In this document: positions 45,474-55,300 of the stretch, piece by piece
Layout: each line of letters starts with the position of its first letter
Numbering within the stretch: position 1 is the stretch's first letter
DNA from: Schlesneria sp.
GTDB taxonomy: Bacteria; Planctomycetota; Planctomycetia; Planctomycetales; Planctomycetaceae
Direction: 5' to 3'
DNA length: 64,000 bases
Assembly: GCA_028291515.1 (NCBI GenBank)
Contig: JAQGHU010000019.1
Location: 62,001 to 126,000, forward strand
The notes under the pieces: generated by a model
Databases searched by the model: none
What the model was told of the DNA's origin: nothing
What the model saw: only the letters and a program-made list of their open reading frames with translations
Program-made: the position numbers and the translations under genes

Positions 45474-46220
45474 ATGGTCGCATCAGTGATCGATCAGCCG
45501 TCAACCGCCGCACCCGTCGATTCCTCGACCGAAGTCTGCGTCTCATGCCGCGGCGTCGTCAAAGAATTCGGTGACGGCGAAAGCCGAATCCGAGTGCTGC
45601 ATGGAATCAACGCTGATGTCTATGGGAGCGAACTGACCTTGCTGGTCGGCCCCAGCGGCTGCGGCAAGACCACATTGATCTCGATCATCGCCGGGCTGCT
45701 CTATTCAACTGAGGGAGACGTGATTCTCTTCGGCACGCCGCAATCGCAACTCAAGGGCAGCAAGCTCGTTCAGTTTCGAGCTCAGAATGTCGGCTTCGTG
45801 TTTCAGCAGTACAACTTGCTCCCATCGCTCACCGCGACCGAGAACGTGGCGATTCCCTTATTGATTCAAGGCCAACCGCGATCGCAAGCCCTCGTGAAAG
45901 CTCGTGAAGTCTTGGAAGCGGTCGGCCTGGGATCGCGAGCGAAACAGTTGCCGTCGCAGTTATCAGGTGGTCAGCAGCAACGAGTCGCCATCGCCCGAGC
46001 ATTGGTCCACGAACCAAGGCTCTTGGTCTGCGATGAACCGACCGCCGCACTCGATGCTCAATCGGGTCAGGTCGTCATGGACTTGTTGAAACGAGTCGCC
46101 GTGCAGCCCGGTCGAGCGGTCATCGTGGTCACTCACGACTCCCGCGTCTTCACGTACGGAGACCGCATCATCGAGATGGCCGACGGACGAATTGCAGAAC
46201 CTGGTTCGACTCAACACTAG
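45474..46220 (+). CDS. ABC transporter ATP-binding protein (DevA/LolD-like)
   Basis: 248 residues: Walker A GPSGCGKTT, Q-loop FVFQQYNLLPSLTATENV, signature LSGGQQQRVAIARALV, Walker B LLVCDEPTAALD and H-loop VVTHDSR. The NLLPSLTATENV text is typical of the MacB/LolD/DevA group. It starts 13 bp after the permease gene. Confidence 0.93.
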   Translation: MVASVIDQPSTAAPVDSSTEVCVSCRGVVKEFGDGESRIRVLHGINADVYGSELTLLVGPSGCGKTTLISIIAGLLYSTEGDVILFGTPQSQLKGSKLVQFRAQNVGFVFQQYNLLPSLTATENVAIPLLIQGQPRSQALVKAREVLEAVGLGSRAKQLPSQLSGGQQQRVAIARALVHEPRLLVCDEPTAALDAQSGQVVMDLLKRVAVQPGRAVIVVTHDSRVFTYGDRIIEMADGRIAEPGSTQH

Positions 46221-46259
46221 TTCATTTTCAATTGGCCCGGTCTCTCGGGAGAAATCATC

Positions 46260-47306
46260 ATGCCCAGAAAATTGATCCTGCCCCTGTTGGCTGTCATCGC
46301 CTTCACGTTCATGTCGATTCACATCGCGCGAGCTCAGCGTGACATCCCCCCTCAGCAACCGCCGCTCGACCCCAGTCGATCGCCCTACAAAGCGACTCTC
46401 GCCGGTGCCGGGATCGTGGAAGCACGGTCCGAGAACATCGCCGTCGGTGCCCATCTGCCGGGTGTGGTTACCGAAGTCCTGGTGAAAGTCGGCCAGCGTG
46501 TTGAAAAAGGAGAGTCGCTGTTCTTGATCGACGCCAGACAACAGCAAGCGGAACTGGCCTCTCGACAAGCTCAACTGGAATCGTCACAGGCCAGCTTGCG
46601 ACGTCTGCAAGGGATGCCGCGAGCTGAAGATCTGCCAGTCTCAGCAGCCAACGTCGAGAAAGCACGTGCCGACATGAAAGCGCTCCAAGACCAGATGAAC
46701 CGAGCGGAAGAACTGTTCGCTCGTAAGGTCAACAGCGCCGAAGATCTGGTTCAACGACAACAATCGTTCGCTGGAGCCAAAGCAATGCTGCTGCATGCCG
46801 AGGCGGAAGATGCCAAGCTGAAGGCGGGTGCTTGGGCCGAAGACCTCGCCGTGGCGAAAGCAGACGTGGAACGGATGAAGGCGCTGGTCGACCAGACTCG
46901 CGTGGAACTCGACAGACTCCAGGTGAAGTCCCCGATCGACGCTACGATCCTGAAGGTCGATGTCCGCCCCGGTGAGTTCGTCGGGGCTCCTCCAGGCCAA
47001 CCGTTGATTATGCTCGGCGACATTGATGTGCTGCACGTCCGAGTCGATGTCGACGAACAGGATCTGCCACGGTTCCGAGTCGGTCTACCGGGCCTTGGCT
47101 ACATTCGCGGCGACGCCAAGCAGCCACTTCATCTGGAGTTCGTCGGAGTCGAACCGTATGCACAACCCAAGAAGTCGTTGACGGGTTCGGGCACGGAGCG
47201 CGTCGACACTCGAGTCCTACAAGTGATTTACGCGATTCAGTCCTGCGAACAGAAGATCTACGTTGGCCAGCAAATGGACGTTTATCTTGATACTGCAAAG
47301 GAATAG
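46260..47306 (+). CDS. HlyD/DevB-type membrane fusion protein
   Basis: 348 residues. An N-terminal anchor (LILPLLAVIAFTFMSIHIA) leads to a lipoyl half (GAGIVEARSENIAVGAHLPGVVTEVLVKVGQRV), a coiled-coil hairpin (about 85-230) with ASRQAQLESSQASL and EELFARKVNSAEDLVQRQ, then the second lipoyl half (VDRQ-type KSPIDATILKVDVRPGEFV) and a β-barrel. It connects the permease to the outer envelope. The substrate is unknown. Confidence 0.9.
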   Translation: MPRKLILPLLAVIAFTFMSIHIARAQRDIPPQQPPLDPSRSPYKATLAGAGIVEARSENIAVGAHLPGVVTEVLVKVGQRVEKGESLFLIDARQQQAELASRQAQLESSQASLRRLQGMPRAEDLPVSAANVEKARADMKALQDQMNRAEELFARKVNSAEDLVQRQQSFAGAKAMLLHAEAEDAKLKAGAWAEDLAVAKADVERMKALVDQTRVELDRLQVKSPIDATILKVDVRPGEFVGAPPGQPLIMLGDIDVLHVRVDVDEQDLPRFRVGLPGLGYIRGDAKQPLHLEFVGVEPYAQPKKSLTGSGTERVDTRVLQVIYAIQSCEQKIYVGQQMDVYLDTAKE

Positions 47307-47333
47307 GGCAATCGCCATCCGCGGAATTCGCTT

Positions 47334-48293
47334 GTGAAAAGCACCGTGACAGGCCGCCTTGGCCGGCAAATTCATCTCGACAATTTTGGCCCTGTCTACG
47401 ACACTCCGCCGCGGCCGAATTGTTTGCAACGGGGTGACATATTGAATCGATTTGAACTGAACCATTGGGACAGCGGAAAACTGGTGGTGAACCAGACGTT
47501 CTCCAACCTGCTGCGCCGTCATCATTGGACGACCTTTGCCGTCATCTGGTCACGAACAGCCGAAGCGGCCATCGCGAAGAAACTGCGGACCGATCGAGTC
47601 ACCTTGCGGTTCACGTTGGATGACGCCGGTCGTGAGCGAGCGTTCTACATCAAGCGCCATGGTCGTTCGTCGCTGAAGGAATACATCAAGCCGCTGCTCA
47701 GCCTGCGTTGGCCGATCTTGGGCGCGAAGAACGAATGGAACGCACTCCTCAACTTTCACGAAGCGGGCCTGCCTACAATGACCCCGGTGGCGATAGGCCA
47801 GCAGGGTTCTGATTCATTTCTGATTACCGAAGCCCTCGAAAACTGCACCAAGTTATCGGAGCTGGACACATCGCCTTTCGAAGTCACGCATTCGCCTGCA
47901 GGAGTCGTTCGTGGGTCGCATCGCAAGTCACTGGTGACCGGCATCGCCCGGATGACGCAGCGCATGCACGAAGCAGGGTTGCATCATCAGGACTATTACC
48001 TCGGTCATCTCTTGCTGCCGAACCCCGCCGCCAAGGGTGAATCGCCGCCAGATCGTATCTACGTGATCGACCTGGGTCGCGTTCGCAAACAGCGACCATT
48101 GTCCAAGCGTTGGATCGTCAAAGATCTCGCTCAACTGAACTACTCGGCCCAAGACAGCAGTGCCACGGAACGCATCCGCTTCTTGCGAGAATACCTCGGT
48201 CGCAGGATCAGTCCCGCCGACAAGCGATTGATCGCCAGCATCACTGCGAAAACATCAGCAATCGCCCGGCACTCGCGAAAGAACAGTCTGTAG
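47334..48293 (+). CDS. WaaP/InaA-like lipopolysaccharide kinase-family protein
   Basis: 319 residues from GTG 47334. It has a protein-kinase-like fold with FYIKRHGRSS (Lys of the ATP site), AKNEWNALLNFHEAGLPTMTPVAIG, the catalytic loop GLHHQDYYLGHLLL and the metal loop YVIDLGRV. The HHxDxYxxH catalytic text is that of WaaP (RfaP), which phosphorylates heptose of the lipid A core. It follows the DevB-like gene by 27 bp and may be co-transcribed, which links the operon to outer-membrane lipid work. Confidence 0.82.
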   Translation: MKSTVTGRLGRQIHLDNFGPVYDTPPRPNCLQRGDILNRFELNHWDSGKLVVNQTFSNLLRRHHWTTFAVIWSRTAEAAIAKKLRTDRVTLRFTLDDAGRERAFYIKRHGRSSLKEYIKPLLSLRWPILGAKNEWNALLNFHEAGLPTMTPVAIGQQGSDSFLITEALENCTKLSELDTSPFEVTHSPAGVVRGSHRKSLVTGIARMTQRMHEAGLHHQDYYLGHLLLPNPAAKGESPPDRIYVIDLGRVRKQRPLSKRWIVKDLAQLNYSAQDSSATERIRFLREYLGRRISPADKRLIASITAKTSAIARHSRKNSL

Positions 48294-48393
48294 AGCGCAT
48301 CCTACCTCACGGTGGCGTCCCGCGAGCAGAAAGCCGCTTGGTCTAACCCCTGTTTCAACGCGACATGTAAGTGCGACACGCACTAGCGCTCGT

Positions 48394-49248
48394 TCATTTC
48401 GTTGGCGGCAGATTCACACCCAGCAACTGCTTGAGCTGCGCGAACGACCACATCTGCTCGGACAGCCCATCGACACGACCATCGCTCAGCATGGCATCGG
48501 CCAACTGGCGAACAGCGAATGCTGTAACAGCGAGGCTTTCCACCGGCGACACGACGATCTTGAAACCCAGCTCTTCAAGTTCGCTCGCCGAAAGTATCGG
48601 AGTCACCCCGCCGACCAGCATATTGGCCAATTGCGGCTTGGGGATCTCTCGAGCAACTCGCGCCAACTCATCGCGCGTCTGCGGTGCTTCGACGAAGATC
48701 ACATCTGCACCAACTTCGGCATAACGATTCGCGCGATCGATTGCCGCATCCAGTCCTTCGACGGCGCGAGCGTCGGTGCGAGCGATCACGACAAAATCAG
48801 AGTCCTGTCGAGCGTCCAGCGCCGCTCGCAGCTTGTCGATCATCTCCTCAACCGAAATCACCTGCTTCCCCGTAAAATGACCACAGCGCTTGGGAAACAC
48901 CTGATCTTCCAGCAGCATCCCCGCCGCGCCGGCTCGTTCGAATTCCCGCACCGTACGAATGACATTCGGAATCGCTCCGTAGCCAGTGTCGCCGTCAACA
49001 ATGACCGGTACGTCCACCGCGGCCGTCATGCGGCGAGCGGCTTCAGCGACCTCGGCCAGCCCCAACAGGCCAAGATCAGGCAACCCGAACGCACTGGCAG
49101 AAGTCCCGAATCCGCCCAGAAAGAGCAGCGGAATCCCTGCCTGCTCCATCACCTTGGCCGTAAAAGCATCGTGCGGAGCCAGGCTGCGGATGATCCCCGG
49201 CATCATCAAACGGTCGCGAAGTTGCTTTGTTTTGGGGAACGACGACAT
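48394..49248 (-). CDS. Isocitrate lyase/PEP-mutase superfamily enzyme (oxaloacetate decarboxylase or methylisocitrate lyase-like)
   Basis: 284 residues. A TIM-barrel with IVDGDTGYG (metal-binding Asp pair), LLEDQVFPKRCGHFTGK (the superfamily's KRCGH catalytic loop), VIARTDAR and VFVEAP. The KRCGH cysteine is the catalytic residue in lyases of this family. Substrate is not decided by these motifs: methylisocitrate, dimethylmalate, oxaloacetate or a phosphonate are all possible. It is monocistronic and convergent with the WaaP-like gene. Confidence 0.88.
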   Translation of the reverse strand: MSSFPKTKQLRDRLMMPGIIRSLAPHDAFTAKVMEQAGIPLLFLGGFGTSASAFGLPDLGLLGLAEVAEAARRMTAAVDVPVIVDGDTGYGAIPNVIRTVREFERAGAAGMLLEDQVFPKRCGHFTGKQVISVEEMIDKLRAALDARQDSDFVVIARTDARAVEGLDAAIDRANRYAEVGADVIFVEAPQTRDELARVAREIPKPQLANMLVGGVTPILSASELEELGFKIVVSPVESLAVTAFAVRQLADAMLSDGRVDGLSEQMWSFAQLKQLLGVNLPPTK

Positions 49249-49464
49249 CGCGTGTTAATCTCGGTGGGAAGTAGAAGATGCCCTGAGTTACTCAGGTTTT
49301 GGATGAGCCGTATTGTGACGATTATTTTAGTTTCTTCTTGACGCAATGCAGATTCTAGCAAACACTAACACTCCGTTATTTTCTGATACGAATGCGGTAC
49401 GTCTACCGTTCTTTTGCTTCTTGCCAGCTCTTTTCGTGCATTCTTCGTTTGCGAGGTATGGGCC

Positions 49465-50370
49465 ATGTCTCGTCGCATTGGGTTCTGTATTGCGTTCTTA
49501 CTAACTTGCTTGATCGGTCTGCCACACCTGCTGGCGCAAGAGTCGAGCGATTCCGTTCGATTCAATCGACCGATCCCCGTCACGATCCGCATGACGAATA
49601 ACGCCATCATCAAGACGATGCTGGTGGGGATCGATCAGGACGGTATCAGCACCGTGTCACCGCAAGGTCGCGCTGTCGAGTACTTATTCCCCAAAGTCCG
49701 TACTGTCCGCAGCCAGGACGGGTCGCTCTTTATCACGCCGGCCAAAGATGATATGGCCGAAGTGATCACCCGTTTGAGTGCCTTGAATCCAGCTCCAGCA
49801 AGCCCAAATGCCGCTGGTTCTGGGGTACCGGGCGGGGCGGGGATGCCTGGTTTCGGGCATGGGCAGGCGATGCCGTCGCAGCCGGGATTCAATAATGGGG
49901 CGTCGGGGGCGCAGATGATGGCCCATGCGCAGGCTCACTCCCAGCCGACATACAATCCGCCGCCAAACAACATGGCTTCCAGCGCGCATGCCTCGATGCC
50001 GCCTCAGTTTAACGGCTATTCGCCTCCGCCGAGTGGGATGCCGCACTCGCAGATGTCTCAGCCTCCGCAAATGCCGATGCCTGGCATGAGTCCGCACAAC
50101 CAGATGAACAACATGGGTGCGCCTAACATGAGTCAGCAGATGGTGATGCAATACGAATGCACCAAGTGCCATCACAAGTTCACGAGCACCACCGAGGTCA
50201 AAGCGGGGCACCGATGTACCAACTGCGGCATCATTTGGGGCGAAATCCAGGATCAGAACGGACGCACGATCTCGAGCTCTCCGGCGGCCAAGATCGGTGG
50301 CGGATTCGGGATCTTGGCTCTCGTGATTGGCATCATCGTGACGATCGTGCGCAAGATGCAGGTGATCTAG
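49465..50370 (+). CDS. Secreted/membrane protein with Pro/Met/Gln-rich linker and C-terminal zinc ribbon plus TM helix
   Basis: 301 residues from ATG 49465. A signal peptide (IGFCIAFLLTCLIGLPHLLAQ) precedes a small β domain (PIPVTIRMTNNAIIKTMLVGIDQDGIST) resembling an SHD1/Sm-like fold. Then comes a ~120-residue low-complexity region of Pro, Gly, Met, Gln, His and Asn. Near the C-terminus is a zinc ribbon (YECTKCHHKF … HRCTNCGIIW) followed by a membrane helix (IGGGFGILALVIGIIVTIV). The Met/His-rich linker suggests metal binding but may just be disorder. Function unknown. Confidence 0.75.
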   Translation: MSRRIGFCIAFLLTCLIGLPHLLAQESSDSVRFNRPIPVTIRMTNNAIIKTMLVGIDQDGISTVSPQGRAVEYLFPKVRTVRSQDGSLFITPAKDDMAEVITRLSALNPAPASPNAAGSGVPGGAGMPGFGHGQAMPSQPGFNNGASGAQMMAHAQAHSQPTYNPPPNNMASSAHASMPPQFNGYSPPPSGMPHSQMSQPPQMPMPGMSPHNQMNNMGAPNMSQQMVMQYECTKCHHKFTSTTEVKAGHRCTNCGIIWGEIQDQNGRTISSSPAAKIGGGFGILALVIGIIVTIVRKMQVI

Positions 50371-50535
50371 GCGATGCGGTCGCCTCGTCCGGGGTCATGT
50401 GGCAGTGTTTGGCAGGATTTGTCATGGTATTTGGGGGGTCTGACAAGTCGCCTCGGTGAGAGGTAACGGGACCTCGGGAATCCATGCGTAAATCGGCCGG
50501 AGCTTGCCCCAATTTGGCAAACGGTGTCGCCTCGG

Positions 50536-50596
50536 CTGACAATTTGTGACACCAGAGGACAACTCAGGACAAATCTCACACGAAAACCCCTGTTTT
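50536..50596 (-). repeat. Dispersed intergenic repeat, copy 2
   Basis: Reverse-strand relative of 35304-35366. Copies share AAAACAGGG, TTGTCCTC and GTGTCA blocks in order. No gene is seen in 50371-50761. Confidence 0.4.
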
Positions 50597-50761
50597 GTGA
50601 CAGATTTGGCAGGTTTAGCGCCTTTTTTTGACAGTTGCTTTCAGGCCCTCAGCCCATTTCAGGCAACAATCTAGCCAAACGCAGCGGCCTCAATAATGAG
50701 GTCAAAGCGTGTGACTGGTTGTGACATGGGACCAAGATCGCTCCCTTGATCCTCTCAGCGC

Positions 50762-50798
50762 AAAAAAACACCCGCCGGCCAACAAAGGCCGACGGGTG
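50762..50798 (-). terminator. Rho-independent terminator of the DUF1559 gene
   Basis: Minus strand: CACCCGTCGGCC, 6-nt loop, GGCCGGCGGGTG (one mismatch), then seven U. It lies 32 bp after the stop of the DUF1559 gene. Confidence 0.88.
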
Positions 50799-50829
50799 AT
50801 CTCTTGGATTCAACCTGACTCAAACGAGC

Positions 50830-51936
50830 TTAGTAGCTGGATGGATTCAGCGTCACTTCGCCATAGGTCACGCCGTTCGAGGTCAGCAGCTTGGCGAAAA
50901 CGTCCTTGCTGATGTTTTCGCTGACGAACTTACCCGATCCATCGCACATCATCACGTTCACACCACCAATGTGTTGTGAGCTTGGACGAGGAGCTGACAT
51001 TCCAGCCTGCTGTGGGCGATTGATGAACCAATAGGTGTTCAAGTTGTACGCATCCAATGTGGTGGCCAAGCTGCTGGTACTGACAAATTGTCCAGCGGCT
51101 GGTACTCCCCCGGTAGCATCGACTCGCAATCCGAATCCGATGCTGTTCACGTCGGCACCATACCATTGTCCAGCATTCAAATTTTCGGTGAGCAGCAGAG
51201 TATTTCCAGTTCCATCTCCTGTACCGATGTAATCGATCGATGGCTGGAACGAGAAGGCTTGGCGAACCAGGCCTTGGCCCGACCCACCGTCGGTTGGCAA
51301 TCGCCACATGGCACCAGTCGCCACTTCCACATTCGCATTTGCCACCAGTTTTGCGACGATAACGGCCGTAGTCGCACTCGAAGTTCCAGAGGCTCCCGCA
51401 CCCCAATCGAGCGTGCAAGGATCGTGATAGGATGAACCTGCACCATCACCACCAACCACACCCCAGATCGAACTCGAAATGAAGCCCGAATTGGCGACGT
51501 AGCTCAATCCGCCTGGTTGACGGAATGAATCTTGATCATCCGGGCAGGTGAATGCTGGAATCCAAACTGCTTGAGCAGTTCCAGAGATATTGCTGCTGGT
51601 TCCTTTGATGCTTCGGTACAACGCACCGGCGTCCAACGCAGGCAGAATCGAAACCGGCCAACCGACAGCGATAGTCGTTGTTGGCGTGCCCACATCCATG
51701 GACGTTTGCAGTGGTGGCAGTTGTCCGCCGTTTTGCGATGCAAAGTTCTGAATTGCGAGTGAACAGTTACGAATATTATTGAGGCATTCCAGCTTGCGGG
51801 CTGCGCGACGAGCCGACTGCACAGCCGGAGCGATCAGCGAGGCCAGCACGGCGATGATCGAGATCACCACCAGCAGTTCGATCAGTGTGAAACCGCGGCG
51901 CAGTTTCTGTTTTGGGGCGAAGCGAATTCGGGTCAT
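50830..51936 (-). CDS. DUF1559 prepilin-like protein (planctomycete H-X9-DG family)
   Basis: 368 residues. The prepilin signal [27 protein letters not shown] (Gly-Phe cleavage site, Glu at +5) and the following [21 protein letters not shown]-type text define DUF1559. The C-terminus has [18 protein letters not shown], the H-x9-DG-like end. These proteins are strongly expanded in planctomycetes and are thought to be pseudopilin-like. The promoter region (51937-52280) is non-coding. Monocistronic, with its own terminator. Confidence 0.95.
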   Translation of the reverse strand: MTRIRFAPKQKLRRGFTLIELLVVISIIAVLASLIAPAVQSARRAARKLECLNNIRNCSLAIQNFASQNGGQLPPLQTSMDVGTPTTTIAVGWPVSILPALDAGALYRSIKGTSSNISGTAQAVWIPAFTCPDDQDSFRQPGGLSYVANSGFISSSIWGVVGGDGAGSSYHDPCTLDWGAGASGTSSATTAVIVAKLVANANVEVATGAMWRLPTDGGSGQGLVRQAFSFQPSIDYIGTGDGTGNTLLLTENLNAGQWYGADVNSIGFGLRVDATGGVPAAGQFVSTSSLATTLDAYNLNTYWFINRPQQAGMSAPRPSSQHIGGVNVMMCDGSGKFVSENISKDVFAKLLTSNGVTYGEVTLNPSSY

Positions 51937-52280
51937 AACAGGTTCTCCAAGAGATGAGGTTGACGAGTGTCTAAGGGTGCGATTGGATTTTACTTTGGTT
52001 GAAAGTCGCAGCCCTCGTCAACTGCAACGCCCATTCAAGTTACTAACGCAAATCTCGGTCCGCAAGTACAGTATTCCTCTAACTGCTTATCTTCACTGAT
52101 GTTTCGCGAATGGGACGGTTAGAGAAAAGGTGCCGCTGTATTGTTTTGCGCCGAAAACAGACCAAATTATGCAAATTGCGGTTGCCGTGTCACGAAGATT
52201 CCTGCCGACCGATCAGAATCCTCGCAAAAGCGATCGAGCCAACCATCCAGCCCGGCCCATCACTCAAATTCAACCCCACT

Positions 52281-52330
52281 ATAAAACGTAAGACGCCGAC
52301 GGGTATCGCCAAGGCGTCTTACATTTTTTG
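52281..52330. terminator. Bidirectional terminator
   Basis: A 10-bp perfect stem GTAAGACGCC (52288-52297) with GGCGTCTTAC (52313-52322) has T-runs on both sides (ATTTTTTG on plus, GTTTTAT on minus). It ends the minus-strand pseudopilin operon 15 bp after its last stop. Confidence 0.85.
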
Positions 52331-52336
52331 ACAAGC

Positions 52337-55300
52337 TTACTTCTGAATTGTTTCCAGCGTCTTCCGGTATTCGATGAACGAGCGGAAATCGTAATTGGCG
52401 ACTCCCGACAACTGGCCTTGCTCCAGCTTAGAACGATCGACTACGAAGAACCCGCGATGTTCGGGTTTCTGCTTTCCGTTGTACGGGCCGCCGATCCGAA
52501 TCGCTCCGCCATTAGCCGAATCCGACACCGCAGAGAAGTATTTCACCGAAACAAATATCGCGAAGCTATTGCTGCGAGTCGTCGTATTGTTGGCAAATTT
52601 TGCGAGCAGGCGGTTTCGAATCATCGGATCAATCTGCATCCCTGTCCCGCCAGTGTAATGCTCGGCAGCAGTCCCAATTTCCAATAGGCGACGTCGAGTT
52701 TGCGTGGCCGCCATTGGGTCCGGATTATTGATAACATCCGTTGGCAGAGCCCGGAGAATTGTATCTTGAACACTGGCGTGCTTGCCGCCGCTGGCAGGAG
52801 TGTTGTAACTCACATCCGCCAGACTGCGGAACGGCCGCGAACCAGGCGTTCCAGGCAAGGGGATATAGAGGCTCAGATTGTTTTTCCAGTAGGGGTCGAG
52901 GTTATCCCGGCTCTTCTGGAACTGGTCCCACCAGTCGCGGTTCGTGGGCTCGAACGCATCAAATAGATCTCCCACTTCAGGGTCAATTGTGGGGATGACA
53001 CGGTAAGGCGAGCCGAAATAGTCTGTTCCGTCAATCTTTAGGGCCATGTGATTCGAGTCATCCAGCAGCGCCGCCAGACTCTCCACATTGCGGAACGTAT
53101 TCGGATTCATCTTGCCTGGAACCCGAGGAATCGACAGGTCTGTCCCGAGAGCCAGATTCTGATTTGTGCGTGTCGGAACTTCCAAGAACTCCAAGACACG
53201 ATGCCAGCGGTTATCCAGCAACTGATTGGTCACGGTGGTCCAGTTCGATGGATCTTCCGGGACGAGGAATTTTGCGGCAGCGGATTTGGCGCCCGAGAAG
53301 CCAGTGGACAATTGATCTGTCAGTTGACCTTCGGGCGAGTCCATCATCGCACCACGCATCTTCTGCGTCAGTTGATTTGGACCAAAGACAGGGAGTGCCA
53401 GCAAATCAATGATGGACGTGAAGTCACGGTCGAAATGAGGATGCCAGATATTATTGATGGCGGCCGCATTGCTGTTTGCCAAAGACAGCGAGTTTGCTGG
53501 TATGGCCGCCACCGAATGTGGCGCTGCCTGATCCTGAGCAAACGGTTGGGGTCGTTCATAACTTCCCAACTTCTTTAGCTGAGTCTGAATCGTCGTCGCC
53601 GTATCAGTCGTGGTCGTGAGAACGAACGACGCAATCTTAGGCATCGTCATAATATCCACATCAACCCAAGGGTTATCGTTGTTATCGGCGTACGCCAATT
53701 TCGCGCGAGTTGGATGAGCGCGACGACGCAATACGAACTGCACTGGTCCGGTCAGGTTGCCCTCCGTCGGAGTCACTCCAGAGAAGGCGCTCATGAACGC
53801 CCCCATCGTCGATGTCTGGTCAGTACCTGTCGTATTTTCCACACGAAATGCTGCTGTGGGCGTGGTGACACTCAGCAAATCCAAACCGTAGTAGTTGGTC
53901 CCCTGAAGAACTGGCACTTGATAAGGGGCCATCCAATTTGAAGAGGTCGCTGGATCACCGACGCCACCAGCCTGATTCACGACGAACAGACTTTTCGATT
54001 GCCCAGTCGTGGTGTTGGTTGTTCCACCAAGATCCGCCTCAGTAGACGCAATCGTGTAGCGCTTTCCACTTGGGATATATCCGGCACCACTCTTAAAGCT
54101 CAATCTGCGTTCCCAAGTGGGACTCATCCCGACTGAATTTTGACGGATGACGACCTGCCACGATTCGGTGTCGGTAAAAGTCACATCAAATGGGCTGTGG
54201 TTGTAGAGTTCAACGTAGCCGAATGCATGGGGTGTTCCATCGTCATAGGATGTCGCCGTGTGATTTCCTGCAGGTGTAATCGCTTCGGTGCGAATCGCGA
54301 GGACTTCGCTGATCGACAGATCCAGACGCTCGACACCAAACACTTCTCCGCGACTGGCACCATCGTTCGGAAATAACTGATTGTAGTTCGGGGAAGTGTT
54401 GGCATAAGCCGCCGACTCAGCAGTACCGTACGGGTCGTCATCCAAATTCCAACCATCGCTCAGATTCTTGTCATACTCGAACCGCGTCATCACATTATCG
54501 CGATCCATTGCATCTACGAGATTGACGGCGAACTGAGCCATCTCTCGAAGTTGGACATCAGAGTACAACGTCGAACCGTCGGTCGTAGCACTTGGCGTCG
54601 GATTAGAAGTGGTTGCCGTATTGTACGTAGCACTATCACTTCCCCCGCCCAGCAAATACAGCAATACATAAATATCGCGAGCCATCTGCTGACGATCTCG
54701 TCGCGCCCAATACTCCTGGCTCGGACCGTCCGTCGGAGGGTAAGGCACTGTCGGCATCGGAGGTGGATACGTCGTTGAAATGGGCGTCGTTCCAGGATCA
54801 TCCGGATGCTGAGTCAACTGGCGCGAATAATAGTTTCCGCTGGTCGAGTTGTAAGCCAACACAGTATTGACGCTCATTTTTCGTTGGAGAGATTGAGCAG
54901 ACAACAGGGGATCACGGTCAATTTCCAGCAGTGCTCGCGTGACCGGTCGGAATGGATCTTCGGTGTATGGTGCCGTTGAAGCGCTGGTAATTGAGGTATA
55001 TCGCCTGATCGTTCCCGTGCCGAATTCTGGCGGGAAGCGAAGCGTGTTATTGGTTGGGGTGCGGATGAAAGGACCTTGATTTCCGCCTACAGCAGCAACG
55101 TCCCGGCTGTATTCCCATGATCGCCCGGAAGTGGAATAGGGAAGCGAGAAATTCTTTCGGTCGTTACTGATCGTCGTGAATTTTCGCCGAATACTTTCGC
55201 CACGGCTGTTGTCGCCGGATGTCTTTGCGAAGTTGAATGGCAGCAGTGTTGCAAGACGAGTGTTCACGTTCAATCGGCCGACTTCGCTATTATTCAATCG

